From: Syntrophobotulus glycolicus DSM 8271
GTDB lineage: Bacteria; Bacillota; Desulfitobacteriia; Desulfitobacteriales; Syntrophobotulaceae
Reading direction: 5' to 3'
DNA: 64,000 nucleotides
NCBI RefSeq assembly: GCF_000190635.1
Contig: NC_015172.1
Location: forward strand, 1,178,001 to 1,242,000
In this document: positions 25,689-34,225 of the stretch, piece after piece
Layout: each line of letters begins with the position of its first letter
Position numbering within the stretch: the stretch's first letter is position 1
Made by a program: the position numbers and the translations under genes
The notes under the pieces: model-generated
Seen by the model: the letters and a program-made list of their open reading frames with translations, nothing else
Told to the model about the DNA's origin: nothing
Database searches by the model: none

Positions 25689-25790
25689 CGGGAGGAGCAA
25701 GGGAGAGGACTGAGGAAAGACAATCCCTGGGAAACGGGGGTTAAGGAAGCAATGAGCGGGCGGGTCCTCCGAAACCGGATTAATCGACAC

Positions 25791-25827
25791 AAAACCAGCA
25801 GGAATCATTTTTCCTTGCTGGTTTTTT
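25791..25827 (+). terminator. Terminator after tetR
   Basis: AAAACCAGCAGGA / TCCTTGCTGGTTTT stem with one bulge, followed by TTTTTT. The A tract on the other side makes it usable in both directions. Confidence 0.8.
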
Positions 25828-25972
25828 CAGGTGCGCCGTCCATGGGCGCGCGATTTGGCGGTGAAAGTCGTTATGGGGCCGGCAGTGGGCACTGGCGGCG
25901 ACAGGGCAAGGGTGTGCCGTTGTGTTGTGTCTTGAAAGGGTGGGTGAGTAAAGGAAATTGAAGCCGGTGAGA

Positions 25973-26380
25973 TCAGGAAGGTGAAGCCTGCGCACAGTCC
26001 TTTTGGGCCAGCACCTTGTCCAAAATCTCACCAATACATTCCTGGGTAGCGGGCTTGCTGACCACTTGCAAAGGCTGGACCGGCATGAATTGATCATGAT
26101 CCTCCGCGGAGGTCACAAACACGATACTGCAGCCCGCCATGGCGGCGGATTGCCGTATTTGTCTGGCGGTTTCCAGACCGGTCAGCTTTTTCATGCTGTT
26201 GTCGAGAAAAAGAAGGTCAAAAACCATACCCTGCCTGTCAATTTCTTCGAGGAGCCGTTCACCGCTGTCAAATTGGTGAACATGAAAGAACAGCCCCTTT
26301 TCTTTTTCATAAAGACGAAGAAAGGATTCCCATAACCGACGACACAACGGCCTGTCATCACAGATCCCGATTGTAAGCAA
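25973..26380 (-). CDS. Stand-alone response-regulator receiver domain
   Basis: 135 residues consisting only of a receiver domain: acidic pair D8-D9 (ICDDR), phospho-acceptor D60 (LLFLDNSM), T91 (FVTSAED) and K110 (VVSKPA). The pattern is closest to receivers of the LytTR/AgrA class, but no LytTR DNA-binding domain follows, and the stop is not followed by an open frame that could encode one. No kinase is adjacent. It may act by protein contact like CheY/Spo0F, or be a truncated AgrA-like regulator. TTG start with GGAGG 7 nt upstream. Divergent from the XRE gene. Confidence 0.85.
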   Translation of the reverse strand: MLTIGICDDRPLCRRLWESFLRLYEKEKGLFFHVHQFDSGERLLEEIDRQGMVFDLLFLDNSMKKLTGLETARQIRQSAAMAGCSIVFVTSAEDHDQFMPVQPLQVVSKPATQECIGEILDKVLAQKDCAQASPS

Positions 26381-26431
26381 AGCATCTCCTCCAAAGCCAG
26401 TTTTAGATACAACTAAAAAGGTAGTAGAATC

Positions 26432-26460
26432 ATTATATAGCGATAAAAATACAATTACAA
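26432..26460 (-). promoter_or_regulatory. Promoter of the receiver gene
   Basis: On the - strand TTGTAA (26460-26455), 17 bp, TATAAT (26437-26432), 52 bp before the TTG start. Confidence 0.6.
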
Positions 26461-26530
26461 GTGTATAAATACCTCTGTACTTTGTTAAGAATGCGGTTCA
26501 TAATTGCTAAAGTAAACAAGGTGATAAGAT

Positions 26531-26860
26531 TTGAAGATTGATTACAAAGTATTAGGTGAGCGGATTGCGAAAAGGCGCAAAGTGTTGAACCTGACGCAGG
26601 ACGACGTCGCGGAAGCTACAGGACTGAGCAACAACCATATTTCCAACATAGAAAACAATCACTCTATTCCCAGCATTGAAACATTGCTTAAAATATGCGA
26701 AGTTCTGGACATCACGCCGGATTACTTCCTGCTGGGCATTGTCAGACACAAAAATGACGGCCTGCTTTCTCAAATTAATCAAAAAATCAAGCTGTGCGAA
26801 ACAAAAAAACTGGAACTGGTTGATCATTTCATCACTTGGGTAGTTGATGAGAAAATATAG
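26531..26860 (+). CDS. XRE-family HTH regulator
   Basis: 109 residues with a classic Cro/CI HTH at 8-62 (LGERIAKRRKVLNLTQDDVAEATGLSNNHISNIENNHSIPSIETLLKICEVL), then a short helical tail (residues ~75-109) likely for dimerisation. The start is a TTG with AAGGTGAT 6 nt upstream; there is no ATG alternative. Divergent from the receiver gene with 150 bp between them. Target genes cannot be inferred. Confidence 0.9.
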   Translation: MKIDYKVLGERIAKRRKVLNLTQDDVAEATGLSNNHISNIENNHSIPSIETLLKICEVLDITPDYFLLGIVRHKNDGLLSQINQKIKLCETKKLELVDHFITWVVDEKI

Positions 26861-26977
26861 CTTCCCCAAAAGTGCGGCAGTATCCCGGTGCGGCTGTCGC
26901 TGAGGTGCCTTTTTCAGGAGGGCCCGGAAATGCCCGGCTGCATCCTCAGGGCGGAGCAGCGCCCCGGCCGGCTGAAC

Positions 26978-27016
26978 AAAAAGCGGACTTACGCAGTTTT
27001 GAGTAAGTCCGTTTGT
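26978..27016. terminator. Hairpin between the XRE gene and the flavoenzyme gene
   Basis: CGGACTTAC / GTAAGTCCG, perfect 9 bp stem with a 10-nt loop, A tract before and TTTGT after; a weak terminator usable in both directions. Confidence 0.6.
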
Positions 27017-27130
27017 GATTGGCAAAAAACCGTCCTGCTCGCCCGGCAGCCGCAGGCTCTGTATTCTTTTATTAATGGAAAAGCCGGTTATACTAAGGAC
27101 ATCCAAAATTTTGACACGAGGAGGCCAAGC

Positions 27131-29053
27131 ATGTCTTACGAAAGATTTCTTTCCCCGGGGAAGATCGGTTCCCTGACCCTGAAAAACCGCTCCATCTTTC
27201 CGCCGATGGGCACCCATTTTGTGGCGGACGGCTTTGTGACCGGGCAGATGATCGCCTATCAGGCCCGCAGGGCCGCAGGGGGCTGCGCCATGAATATCGT
27301 GGAGATTGCCAGTGTGCACCGCACCTCTTCGGCCAAACTGATCCTCGGGATTGATGACGATAAATTTGTTCCGGGGCTGGCCAAGCTGGCCGCCGCCATC
27401 AAGGCCGGGGGCGCCAAAGCCTGCATCCAGCTCTGGCATGGCGGCAGGCAGCATCCGGGCGCTGAGTTCGGCGGCCAGTGCTGGGGCCCTTCCGCGGTAC
27501 CCTGTCCGATGATCCAGGAGGTTCCCCATGTCATGACCTTGGGTGAGATCCGGGAGATTATCGACGCTTACGGGGAGGCGGCGCGCCGGGCCAAAGAAGC
27601 GGGCTTTGACGCCGTGGAGATTCACGGGGCCCACGGTTATCTGATCGATTGCTTTTTAAACGCGTATTCCAATACCCGTACTGACGAATACGGCGGTGAT
27701 CTGGAGCGGCGGGCCCGGTTCGGGCGGGAGGTGATCCGGGCCGTGCGGGCCGCGGTCGGGGCCGATTTCCCGGTTTTGATGCGCATGTCGGCGCGGGAAA
27801 ATTATCCGGGCGGCATTACCCTGGAAGAGGGCATCAAGGCCGCCAGGCTCTATGAAGCGGAAGGGATCGACGCCCTGGATATTTCTCAGGGCTGCTACGG
27901 GGCCATGCCGTATACTGTTCCTCCCTACTACCTGCCGGAGCGTGTCAATGTCTACAACGCTTCCCAGATTAAAATGAATGTCCAGATTCCTGTGATTGTC
28001 GCCGGCAAGATTTACACCCCGGATATTGCCGAGGAGATCCTGCAAAACGGGGAAGCGGATTTCATCTCTCTCGGCCGCATCCTGCTCACCGATCCGGATT
28101 TTGTCCGGAAGACGCAGGAGGACCGGCCGGAAGAGATCAGGCATTGTGTGGCCTGCAACTCGGGCTGCGTGGAGCGGATGTTTGCCGGCAAGGTGACCAG
28201 CTGTGTCTTTAACCCCCTGACCGGCTACGAGACCGAGATCGAGATCAAGCCGGCGCCGGAGAAAAAGCGGGTGCTGGTGATCGGCGGCGGTCCGGGCGGA
28301 CTGGAAGCGGCCCGGGTGGCGGCCGAGCGCGGTCACGCTGTCACCCTGTTCGAGCAGACGGGCGACCTGGGCGGCCAGTATATCATTGCCGGGCGTTCCC
28401 CGCATAAGGTGATGATGGAAAACGCCGCCCGCCATCTGGGCTACCTGGCCATGCGGGCAGGTGTCAACGTGCGGCTGTATACCAAGGCCACACCGGAACG
28501 CATTCAAGCCCTGCAGCCGGACGCCGTGATTGTCGCTACGGGCTCGGAGCCGCTCATTCCTTCGGTGGAAGGGGTGCGCGGCAGCAATGTCTATGAAGCG
28601 CGCAAGGTCATCAATGGCAATGTGCGGATCAGGGAACACCAGGTGGCGGTGATCGGCGGCGGTCTGGTCGGCCTGGAGGCCGCTGAATTTCTGGTGGAAC
28701 AGGGCAAGCGGGTCTGCATCATTGAACGGCTGGACCAGGTCGGCAAGGACCTGGAAATGTATATCCGGCCTCATATGATGCAGCTTCTGGAAGTCAACAA
28801 GATCGATGTCCATGTCCGGTCCAAATGTGTGGCCATCGGCACGGACAGTGTGACCGTGGAGAAGGACGGCCGCCGGGAGAGCATCGCCGCCGAGGCCGTG
28901 GTGATCGCCGCGGGCGCCAAGAGCGACCCGGGAAACGTGGCCGCGATGGCGGCCCGGCTCGTGCCCCAGTGTCAGGTCATCGGCGACGCCAAAACGCCAG
29001 GCAACGTGATTGACGCCATCTGGCAGGGAAATGAGGCCGCCCGGTCCCTGTAA
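27131..29053 (+). CDS. NADH:flavin oxidoreductase, enoate / 2,4-dienoyl-CoA reductase type
   Basis: 640 residues with three parts. Residues 1-330 are an old-yellow-enzyme FMN barrel (LKNRSIFPPMGTHF, HGAHGYLIDCFLNAYSN, NTRTDEYGG). A 4Fe-4S site follows near 338-362 (CVACNSGC, then a fourth Cys 11 residues on). Residues ~375-640 bind FAD and NAD(P)H (VLVIGGGPGGLEAA and VAVIGGGLVGLEAAEFL). The layout is that of FadH, BaiCD/BaiH and clostridial enoate reductases, which reduce activated C=C bonds; the substrate is undetermined. ATG at 27131 with GAGGAGG 6 nt upstream; an in-frame extension to 26888 crosses a terminator hairpin and is rejected. Single-gene unit with its own terminator. Confidence 0.93.
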   Translation: MSYERFLSPGKIGSLTLKNRSIFPPMGTHFVADGFVTGQMIAYQARRAAGGCAMNIVEIASVHRTSSAKLILGIDDDKFVPGLAKLAAAIKAGGAKACIQLWHGGRQHPGAEFGGQCWGPSAVPCPMIQEVPHVMTLGEIREIIDAYGEAARRAKEAGFDAVEIHGAHGYLIDCFLNAYSNTRTDEYGGDLERRARFGREVIRAVRAAVGADFPVLMRMSARENYPGGITLEEGIKAARLYEAEGIDALDISQGCYGAMPYTVPPYYLPERVNVYNASQIKMNVQIPVIVAGKIYTPDIAEEILQNGEADFISLGRILLTDPDFVRKTQEDRPEEIRHCVACNSGCVERMFAGKVTSCVFNPLTGYETEIEIKPAPEKKRVLVIGGGPGGLEAARVAAERGHAVTLFEQTGDLGGQYIIAGRSPHKVMMENAARHLGYLAMRAGVNVRLYTKATPERIQALQPDAVIVATGSEPLIPSVEGVRGSNVYEARKVINGNVRIREHQVAVIGGGLVGLEAAEFLVEQGKRVCIIERLDQVGKDLEMYIRPHMMQLLEVNKIDVHVRSKCVAIGTDSVTVEKDGRRESIAAEAVVIAAGAKSDPGNVAAMAARLVPQCQVIGDAKTPGNVIDAIWQGNEAARSL

Positions 29054-29089
29054 ACAGGCAGCAGGACGCCGGGTGGACCGGAAAGGATA

Positions 29090-29137
29090 AAGCCGGGAAA
29101 GCAGATGAGGAAGGTCATCGGTTTCCCGGCTTTTCTT
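29090..29137 (+). terminator. Terminator after the flavoenzyme gene
   Basis: AAGCCGGGAAA / TTTCCCGGCTT, 11 bp perfect stem, ~21-nt loop, then TTCTTTATTT. Confidence 0.8.
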
Positions 29138-29200
29138 TATTTAAACGGCCCTAAAGGCTTAGAAGGTTAGGCGATGTCTTTTCCGGCGTAAGCACTGCCG

Positions 29201-30688
29201 CTATGATCGTTTGAGAGATATTCCCTCTTTTTCCCCGTATTCAAAAAAATGCCGCAGCCGGTTCAAACCGGCCTCATCCAGGGGGTATTGCTCCTTGATC
29301 GTCCCCTGCTCCAGACAGAGCACATAGTTGCAGCAGCGTACAATCAGCTCCGGGTCGTGGGTGACGATGAATACGGTCTGCTTCCCGCCCAGAGAAGCCA
29401 AAAGACCTGCGGTTTGCTCCATGTGACGGAAATCAAGACCGCTGGTGGGCTCGTCGAAGACCAAAAACTCCTTGCCTGCCAGGAGGGCGGAGGCGATGGC
29501 GACCCGCTGCTTCTGCCCGCCGGAGAGGGAAAGGGGGTGCCGTTCCCGGAAGCTTGTCAGTTCCAGAGCGCTCATGACCCGCTCCAGTTCCGCCTGATCT
29601 TCTCCGCTCATTCCCAGACGAAGCTCTTCCTCCACACTTTCGCAAAAGAGCTGGTGGTTCACATCCTGCATCACCATATAACTCTTTTTCAGCATCCGGC
29701 GGCGGGAATAGGGGACTTCGCCGCAGACGCAGACTCCCTTTTGGTGCTTGACCAGCCCGCACAGGCATTTGGAAAAGGTGGATTTTCCCGCCCCGTTGTG
29801 GCCAAGGACAGCAATGACTCCACCCTTTGGCAGACTGGACTGGGGAATGTCAAGAGCAGGGGACCGGCCGGTGGGGTAGGCATACCGGTAGCCCCGCAGG
29901 GTAAGGCTTTCTGCGGGCGGCGGCTGTATTTTCTTTTGTGGCAGGGCGGCCAGGGAAAGGGTGCGCAGGTCCAGCTCCGCCAAGGTCCCGGCGCTGTAGC
30001 CGCAAAACTCCGCCATAGGAATGTCCAGTGCGATTCTTCCTTCCCGAAGATAAATCACCCTGTCGCACAGCTCTTTCAGCCAGTACAGCCGGTGCTCGGC
30101 AATGAGAATGGTTTTTCCTTGCGCCTTCCAGAGCCGAATGGTGTCTTTTAAATCCCGGATGGCCCGGATGTCCAGATTTGAGGTGGGTTCGTCCAGGACA
30201 AAGACCTCCGGGCCCATGGCAGATACCGAAGCGCAGGCGATTTTCTGCTTTTCACCGCCGGACAGGTGAAAGATGCTGCGCCCCAGCAGGTCTGTGGCAT
30301 GCAGCTCGCGGGTGGCCAAGGCCACTCTGCGGTCGATTTCCGCGGGCGGCAGGCCGAGATTTTCGCAGCCGAAGGCGATTTCCCCGGTGGTGTCCACACA
30401 GAAGAATTGACTGCGGGGGTTTTGGAACACGCTGCCCACCAGCCGGGCGGTTTCATACAGCTCCGCGTTCTTTATGTCCAGACCGCCCACAGTGACCTTG
30501 CCGGACAGCTCTCCTTCGTAGTAGTGGGGGATAAGGCCGTTGATGAGACGGGTGAGGGTGGTCTTGCCGCAGCCGGACTGACCGCACAGCAGCACGCATT
30601 TTCCGCGCTCCACCTGCAGGGAGATGTCCCGCAGGGAGCCTGAAGCGGCGTTGGTATAGTGAAAGCTGACGTGATGAAGATCAATCAT
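29201..30688 (-). CDS. ECF transporter ATPase, two ABC domains in one chain
   Basis: 495 residues joining two ABC ATPase domains, as in energy-coupling factor transporters with a fused EcfA1-EcfA2. First half: Walker A GQSGCGKTT (36-44), signature LSGGEKQKIA, Walker B VFVLDEPTSNLD. Second half: Walker A GHNGAGKST (~310), signature LSGGQKQRVA, Walker B FLVFDEPTSGLD. ATG at 30688 with GGAGAG upstream. It is the last gene of the S-T-A operon; the T subunit gene just upstream is frameshifted, so the complex may not assemble unless the frameshift is bypassed or the T subunit comes from elsewhere. Confidence 0.92.
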   Translation of the reverse strand: MIDLHHVSFHYTNAASGSLRDISLQVERGKCVLLCGQSGCGKTTLTRLINGLIPHYYEGELSGKVTVGGLDIKNAELYETARLVGSVFQNPRSQFFCVDTTGEIAFGCENLGLPPAEIDRRVALATRELHATDLLGRSIFHLSGGEKQKIACASVSAMGPEVFVLDEPTSNLDIRAIRDLKDTIRLWKAQGKTILIAEHRLYWLKELCDRVIYLREGRIALDIPMAEFCGYSAGTLAELDLRTLSLAALPQKKIQPPPAESLTLRGYRYAYPTGRSPALDIPQSSLPKGGVIAVLGHNGAGKSTFSKCLCGLVKHQKGVCVCGEVPYSRRRMLKKSYMVMQDVNHQLFCESVEEELRLGMSGEDQAELERVMSALELTSFRERHPLSLSGGQKQRVAIASALLAGKEFLVFDEPTSGLDFRHMEQTAGLLASLGGKQTVFIVTHDPELIVRCCNYVLCLEQGTIKEQYPLDEAGLNRLRHFFEYGEKEGISLKRS

Positions 30689-30698
30689 GGCCTCTCCT

Positions 30699-31437
30699 TC
30701 ACAATACGCCCAAGTGTGCCAACGCGGCGGCGGCAAAGGCGGCGGCACACAGGGAGATGAATAGCACATCCTGGATTCGGAAGCCGATACGGCAGATGTT
30801 GGTGCGCTTGACTTCGCCTCCCAGACCGCGGGTCAGGGCGGCCGCCGACAACTCCTCACCGATCTTCGCCGAGCAGGTCAGCAAAGGCACCAGCCGGTAC
30901 TCCAGCATTTTCCCGGCGCTTCCGCCCCCCAAGCTGATTCCCCTCATCCGCATGGCGGTGTTGATGGCGCTGAATTCCTCGCCCACCGTGGGAAAGAAGC
31001 GGAACATGACGGACATCGGAATGATAATCTTCTCGCTGACGCGGAGTCTCTGCATGGCGGCGGTAAATTCACTGACGGTCGTGGTAGAGAGGACATAGAC
31101 CCCCAAGAACCACGCCGGGCATGACCCGGCTGAAAATACCGGTGCAGGCCAGCAGAAAGAATTGAGGAAAGCCCGATAGCTGGGGCACCAGCAGTAATGC
31201 CGCCAGATAAGCTCCCGTAAAGACCGCCAGGTAGATCACCGCCGTCCTGATTTTTCCGGCCGTCAGGAACAAAACCAGCGGCAGGACGCACAGGGCGGGC
31301 GTGATAAAGGGCAGCTTTTCTCCGCCCAGCCCCCCCAGCACAAAGGTGGACACGGTGATCAGCAACAGCAGCTTGGTTCGGGGGTCCAGGAGCAGCCCCC
31401 GTTTCTGACCGGTGGTTTGCAGGATGCCGCAGGCCAT
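30699..31437 (-). pseudogene. ECF transporter T subunit, frameshifted
   Basis: Two frames together encode one EcfT-type membrane protein. Frame one starts at the ATG overlapping the S-component stop (MACGILQTTGQKRGLLLDPR..) and runs to FSRVMPGVV; frame two continues GVYVLSTTTVSEFTAAMQRLRV and ends AAALAHLGVL, with the EcfT coupling motifs MRMRGI and LTRGLG. The join lies at about 31100-31110 in GTTCTTGGGGGTC, where one base too many moves the frame. Without a shift the product ends 11 residues later. It may be a true mutation in a G run, a sequencing error, or +1 frameshifting; I favour one of the first two. Confidence 0.85.
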
Positions 31438-32039
31438 CAGGCAATCCCCGCCTTGGCAAAGTGCTTTTTCAGCAGGGCCCGGCCAATCAGACCGCCAATC
31501 AGGCCGCAGACAAAACAGCAGACCAGCAGAACAGGGCACATCCAGGCGGGCAGCAGGGCGGTCAGCGCCGCCTCGTAATTGGCGCCGAATTCCGTACGGG
31601 TGGAAAAATAACCCTCCGGGTTCGTGAATAAAGGGATAAAGTTGCCCCACATCCAGATGTTGAAAAAGCCGCAGGCCAAAATGGAACCGCCTGCCTTGCT
31701 GTACTCCGCCCGCTTCCAGACCAGCTCGGCAAGGAGAGCGGACAGCACGGCCACGGGCAGGGCGTACAGGCCCATGCCGGTCAAAGCCATCATAATGCCC
31801 ATGATGATACTCATGATGAGAATCATACCGAACTTTTTGGCCTTGGTCAGAAACAGCATAAAGGGAATACCGCCGATGATGGGGCCGATAACGCACAGCA
31901 GGGGCATCATGACCGGGATGTAGCCCAGCATGGCAAGGGCCATGATGAGGACAAAATAGATGGCCGAGTAGATTCCCACATTGATCAGATCTTTCCCTGT
32001 CAGACGTTTTGAGTTTTTTTGAACGGGATTTGCGTTCAT
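31437..32039 (-). CDS. ECF transporter S component, Trep_Strep (PF09605) type
   Basis: ~200-residue membrane protein with six hydrophobic segments, the binding subunit of an ECF importer. The opening KRLTGKDLINVGIYSAIYFVLIMALAMLGYIPVM and later NPEGYFSTRTEFG match the family pattern I associate with PF09605 S components, often found with AraC or TetR regulators. The ligand is unknown; the neighbouring feo genes and shared operator hint at a metal or metallophore (inference). ATG at 32039 with GGAGG 8 nt upstream. Its stop overlaps the T-subunit start (TGATG). First gene of the operon. Confidence 0.85.
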   Translation of the reverse strand: MNANPVQKNSKRLTGKDLINVGIYSAIYFVLIMALAMLGYIPVMMPLLCVIGPIIGGIPFMLFLTKAKKFGMILIMSIIMGIMMALTGMGLYALPVAVLSALLAELVWKRAEYSKAGGSILACGFFNIWMWGNFIPLFTNPEGYFSTRTEFGANYEAALTALLPAWMCPVLLVCCFVCGLIGGLIGRALLKKHFAKAGIA

Positions 32040-32094
32040 GACGATAACCTCCATTTGTGAGAAATATGCCGGGCACCGGCCCAGGCGGAAGGAT

Positions 32095-32116
32095 TAAGTT
32101 AGTTGTCTCTAACTTA
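32095..32116. promoter_or_regulatory. AAGTTAG-N6-CTAACTT operator, ECF operon copy
   Basis: TAAGTTAG and CTAACTTA (perfect 8 bp arms, spacer TTGTCT), 56 bp before the S-component start and overlapping a TATAAG -10 on the - strand. The same box occurs at 32979-33000 and 61129-61150. Confidence 0.75.
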
Positions 32117-32122
32117 TATCTG

Positions 32123-32145
32123 AAAAAAATCAGGGGCTCAGCCCC
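32123..32145 (-). terminator. Terminator of the tetR gene
   Basis: On the - strand GGGGC-TGA-GCCCC followed by TGATTTTTTT, overlapping the stop codon region. It separates the tetR transcript from the ECF operon. Confidence 0.65.
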
Positions 32146-32744
32146 AATATTTCATTCCAGCCAGCCATACCGTAGCGCTTCACGCTGTCCATCACGGCAA
32201 CCGCCTGCGCGTAAGGCAAATCGTGCGAGACAATCTCGACCAAATATTGAAAGCCGGAGGCGGCCGTGATATGCAAAAAAATATCGTCCACCGGCTTACC
32301 GTCCTTGCTCAGGGCATCACAATAGATTCTGTAGGCCTGTTCCTCAATCTCAATTAACCTCTCCAGATAGGCGGACCAGCTGGTCCCCTCTGAGTGAGAG
32401 AAAATCAACCGGAAGGTGTCCATGTGCCGGTAGATATAGTCCAGCATCCAATCCGTACCGGAGCAGCCCTGTTCCTTCAAATATTCACTTGACACACCAG
32501 AAATATTTTCCGCCGTCTGCCGGTGTATTTCCTGAAACCGGGCCAGCATTTCTTCCGCAGGCTCCCGCACCAGCGTGTCGAACAGCAACGCTTTGTTGGC
32601 AAAATGGTTATAAAGCGCACCGGTAGTGACCTTTGCCGCGCGGGCGATGCTCCGCATATTGGCGTTTTGATAGCCGAGCTCCATAAATTCCCGGCGGGCG
32701 CAGTTCAAAATCCGCTCCCGGGTCAACTGTGAACTGTAACTCAT
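32130..32744 (-). CDS. TetR/AcrR-family regulator
   Basis: 204 residues. N-terminal HTH (RERILNCARREFMELGYQNANMRSIARAAKVTTGALYNHFANKALLFDTLV) typical of TetR, with a helical ligand-binding C-terminus. It lies between the ECF operon and the divergent araC-feoABC operon, each preceded by the same AAGTTAG palindrome, so it is the simplest candidate for the protein bound there. A metal-sensing DtxR-type protein encoded elsewhere is an alternative, since the half-site is reminiscent of iron boxes. Confidence 0.92.
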   Translation of the reverse strand: MSYSSQLTRERILNCARREFMELGYQNANMRSIARAAKVTTGALYNHFANKALLFDTLVREPAEEMLARFQEIHRQTAENISGVSSEYLKEQGCSGTDWMLDYIYRHMDTFRLIFSHSEGTSWSAYLERLIEIEEQAYRIYCDALSKDGKPVDDIFLHITAASGFQYLVEIVSHDLPYAQAVAVMDSVKRYGMAGWNEILGLSP

Positions 32745-32943
32745 ATTTTCACCGCAACGCTTCGATTGTTATTTTCAGTAACGATGTTATCATTTCTGCC
32801 AGGCAGAGTCAAGAAGCAATTGAGGGGCGCGGATAGAAAGCGGCAGGCGGAACAGAAATCTTGCCCTGCTGCACACAAGCAAAGCAGGCGGTACCGTTCA
32901 TGTTTAAATTCAATGTTGAGAGGAGCTGAATTGTTGGACAGAG

Positions 32944-32972
32944 TAGACAGCATTTCACGAAAAGACTATAAT
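32944..32972 (+). promoter_or_regulatory. Promoter of araC-feoABC
   Basis: TAGACA (32944-32949), 17 bp, TATAAT (32967-32972). The predicted start (~32979) lies at the first base of the AAGTTAG operator, so a bound protein would block transcription. Confidence 0.7.
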
Positions 32973-32978
32973 CTAACC

Positions 32979-33000
32979 TAAGTTAGACATTCCTAACTTG
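32979..33000. promoter_or_regulatory. AAGTTAG-N6-CTAACTT operator, araC-feo copy
   Basis: TAAGTTAG, spacer ACATTC, CTAACTTG (7 of 8 paired), between promoter and the araC ribosome binding site. Confidence 0.75.
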
Positions 33001-33014
33001 AGGAGAGGAATAGC

Positions 33015-34016
33015 ATGCAAAGCAATATTTTTTCAGCTGACGCACAGGAGCTCAGAGACAAAAATATCTCCGTTGCGGCTTGTACTGATTGGAGCCTTTC
33101 CATGAAATTACGACAGGAACAGGGAGCCGGTTTCATGCAACTGTTCCAGCTTTTGCCGGAACTGATCCTTTGCTTTAATGACTTCCAGACAAAGTCCTGT
33201 CCTAAATTTGGTCTTGAAGCAAATCACAGCAACAGAGTGCTGATCAATTATTGTTTTACCGGAAGATGTGAAGTGGAACTGGAAAACGGGATGTTTATTT
33301 TTCTGGGACCGCAGGATTTGGTGATCAGCACTCGCTGGACGAAAAGGGAGTTTTCCTTCCCTGTCCGTGCATACACAGGGATTGAATTCATTATTGATTT
33401 GGATCAGATCAATGAAGCGTCAAAAATATTCTGGGGGCAGATCGGGTTTGACTTGCGGGAATTGAAGGATATGTTCTGCAGGGATACCGGCTATTTTATT
33501 GGACATGATCACGGGCGGCTGGAACAACTGCTTCGTTCGATGAAAAGGGATCTGCCTCGTCCCGAAAGACCGCTGCTCTTGATAAAGACGGCGGAATTTT
33601 TATTTGAATTATCTAAGGGTCATTTTACCCCGGAGAATGGTCAGAGAAAGTATTATTCAAAATCACAGGTGCGGATTGCCCGGGAGGTCGAAGATGAGAT
33701 CACCGGCCAGCTGAACCGGCATCTGACAACGGAGAAGCTGGCGAGGAAATACGGAATCAGCCCTACCTCCCTGCAAAACTATTTTAAAGGGATTTATGGA
33801 GAACCGATTTCCGTATACCTGCGAAAAGCAAGAATGAATACAGCCGCAAAACTTCTGAAACATTCCAGAAAAAAGGTATCCGAAATTGCATCCTGCGTAG
33901 GTTATGAAAATCAGAGCAAGTTTGCGGCAGCGTTTAAAGAAGTCTTGTTATGCAACCCTTTGGAATATCGACAGAGAAATTTTGGGGGAGATGATTCTCG
34001 TGAAGAAGCTGAATGA
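33015..34016 (+). CDS. AraC-family regulator leading the feo operon
   Basis: 333 residues. The first ~200 form an AraC-type sensing domain (LENGMFIFLGPQDLVIS). Residues ~225-320 hold the two HTH motifs (LTTEKLARKYGISPTSLQNYFKGIYGEPISVYLRKARMNTAAKLLKHS and VSEIASCVGYENQSKFAAAFKE). It resembles siderophore-sensing activators such as YbtA and PchR. ATG with GGAGAGG upstream. Its end overlaps feoA by 17 bp, so it is co-translated with the iron uptake genes. It may also act on the distant YbtPQ-like ABC pair (inference). Confidence 0.92.
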   Translation: MQSNIFSADAQELRDKNISVAACTDWSLSMKLRQEQGAGFMQLFQLLPELILCFNDFQTKSCPKFGLEANHSNRVLINYCFTGRCEVELENGMFIFLGPQDLVISTRWTKREFSFPVRAYTGIEFIIDLDQINEASKIFWGQIGFDLRELKDMFCRDTGYFIGHDHGRLEQLLRSMKRDLPRPERPLLLIKTAEFLFELSKGHFTPENGQRKYYSKSQVRIAREVEDEITGQLNRHLTTEKLARKYGISPTSLQNYFKGIYGEPISVYLRKARMNTAAKLLKHSRKKVSEIASCVGYENQSKFAAAFKEVLLCNPLEYRQRNFGGDDSREEAE

Positions 34017-34224
34017 ACTGCAGGCGGGAAACGTTGGCAAGGTTCAGTCCATCGGCGGAGATGTTCATTTTCAAAGCCGTATCACATCCATTGGACTAAC
34101 CCCGGGGAGCATAGTGGAGATTGTACAGAATAAGAGAAAACGGCCGCTATTGATTTACAGCCGTGATAGCTTGATTGCGATTAACCGAAAAGATGCGGAG
34201 CTTATCGAAATGAAGGGGAATTGA
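34000..34224 (+). CDS. feoA: FeoA, ferrous iron transport SH3-like protein
   Basis: 74 residues with the FeoA fold: LNELQAGNVGKVQSIGG, ITSIGLTPGSIVEIVQNKRKRPLLI and a C-terminal beta strand. FeoA is a small cytoplasmic partner of the FeoB permease. The GTG at 34000 is chosen because GGGGGAG lies 9 nt upstream; an ATG three codons earlier is directly against that site. The gene overlaps the end of araC and is followed 1 bp later by feoB. Confidence 0.92.
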   Translation: MKKLNELQAGNVGKVQSIGGDVHFQSRITSIGLTPGSIVEIVQNKRKRPLLIYSRDSLIAINRKDAELIEMKGN

Positions 34225-34225
34225 G

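Noticed and set aside
27656-28813. 385-codon - strand frame opposite the flavoenzyme
   Set aside because: Antisense shadow of a strongly supported OYE-type gene; His/Asp/Arg-rich composition.
31095-31112. Programmed frameshifting in ecfT
   Set aside because: The join has a G run but needs a +1 shift, and no stop-codon or structural stimulator is evident; mutation or sequencing error is simpler.
31069-32076. 335-codon frame covering the ECF S component
   Set aside because: Its first two thirds are an out-of-frame shadow of the S component; only its end is real and belongs to the frameshifted T subunit.
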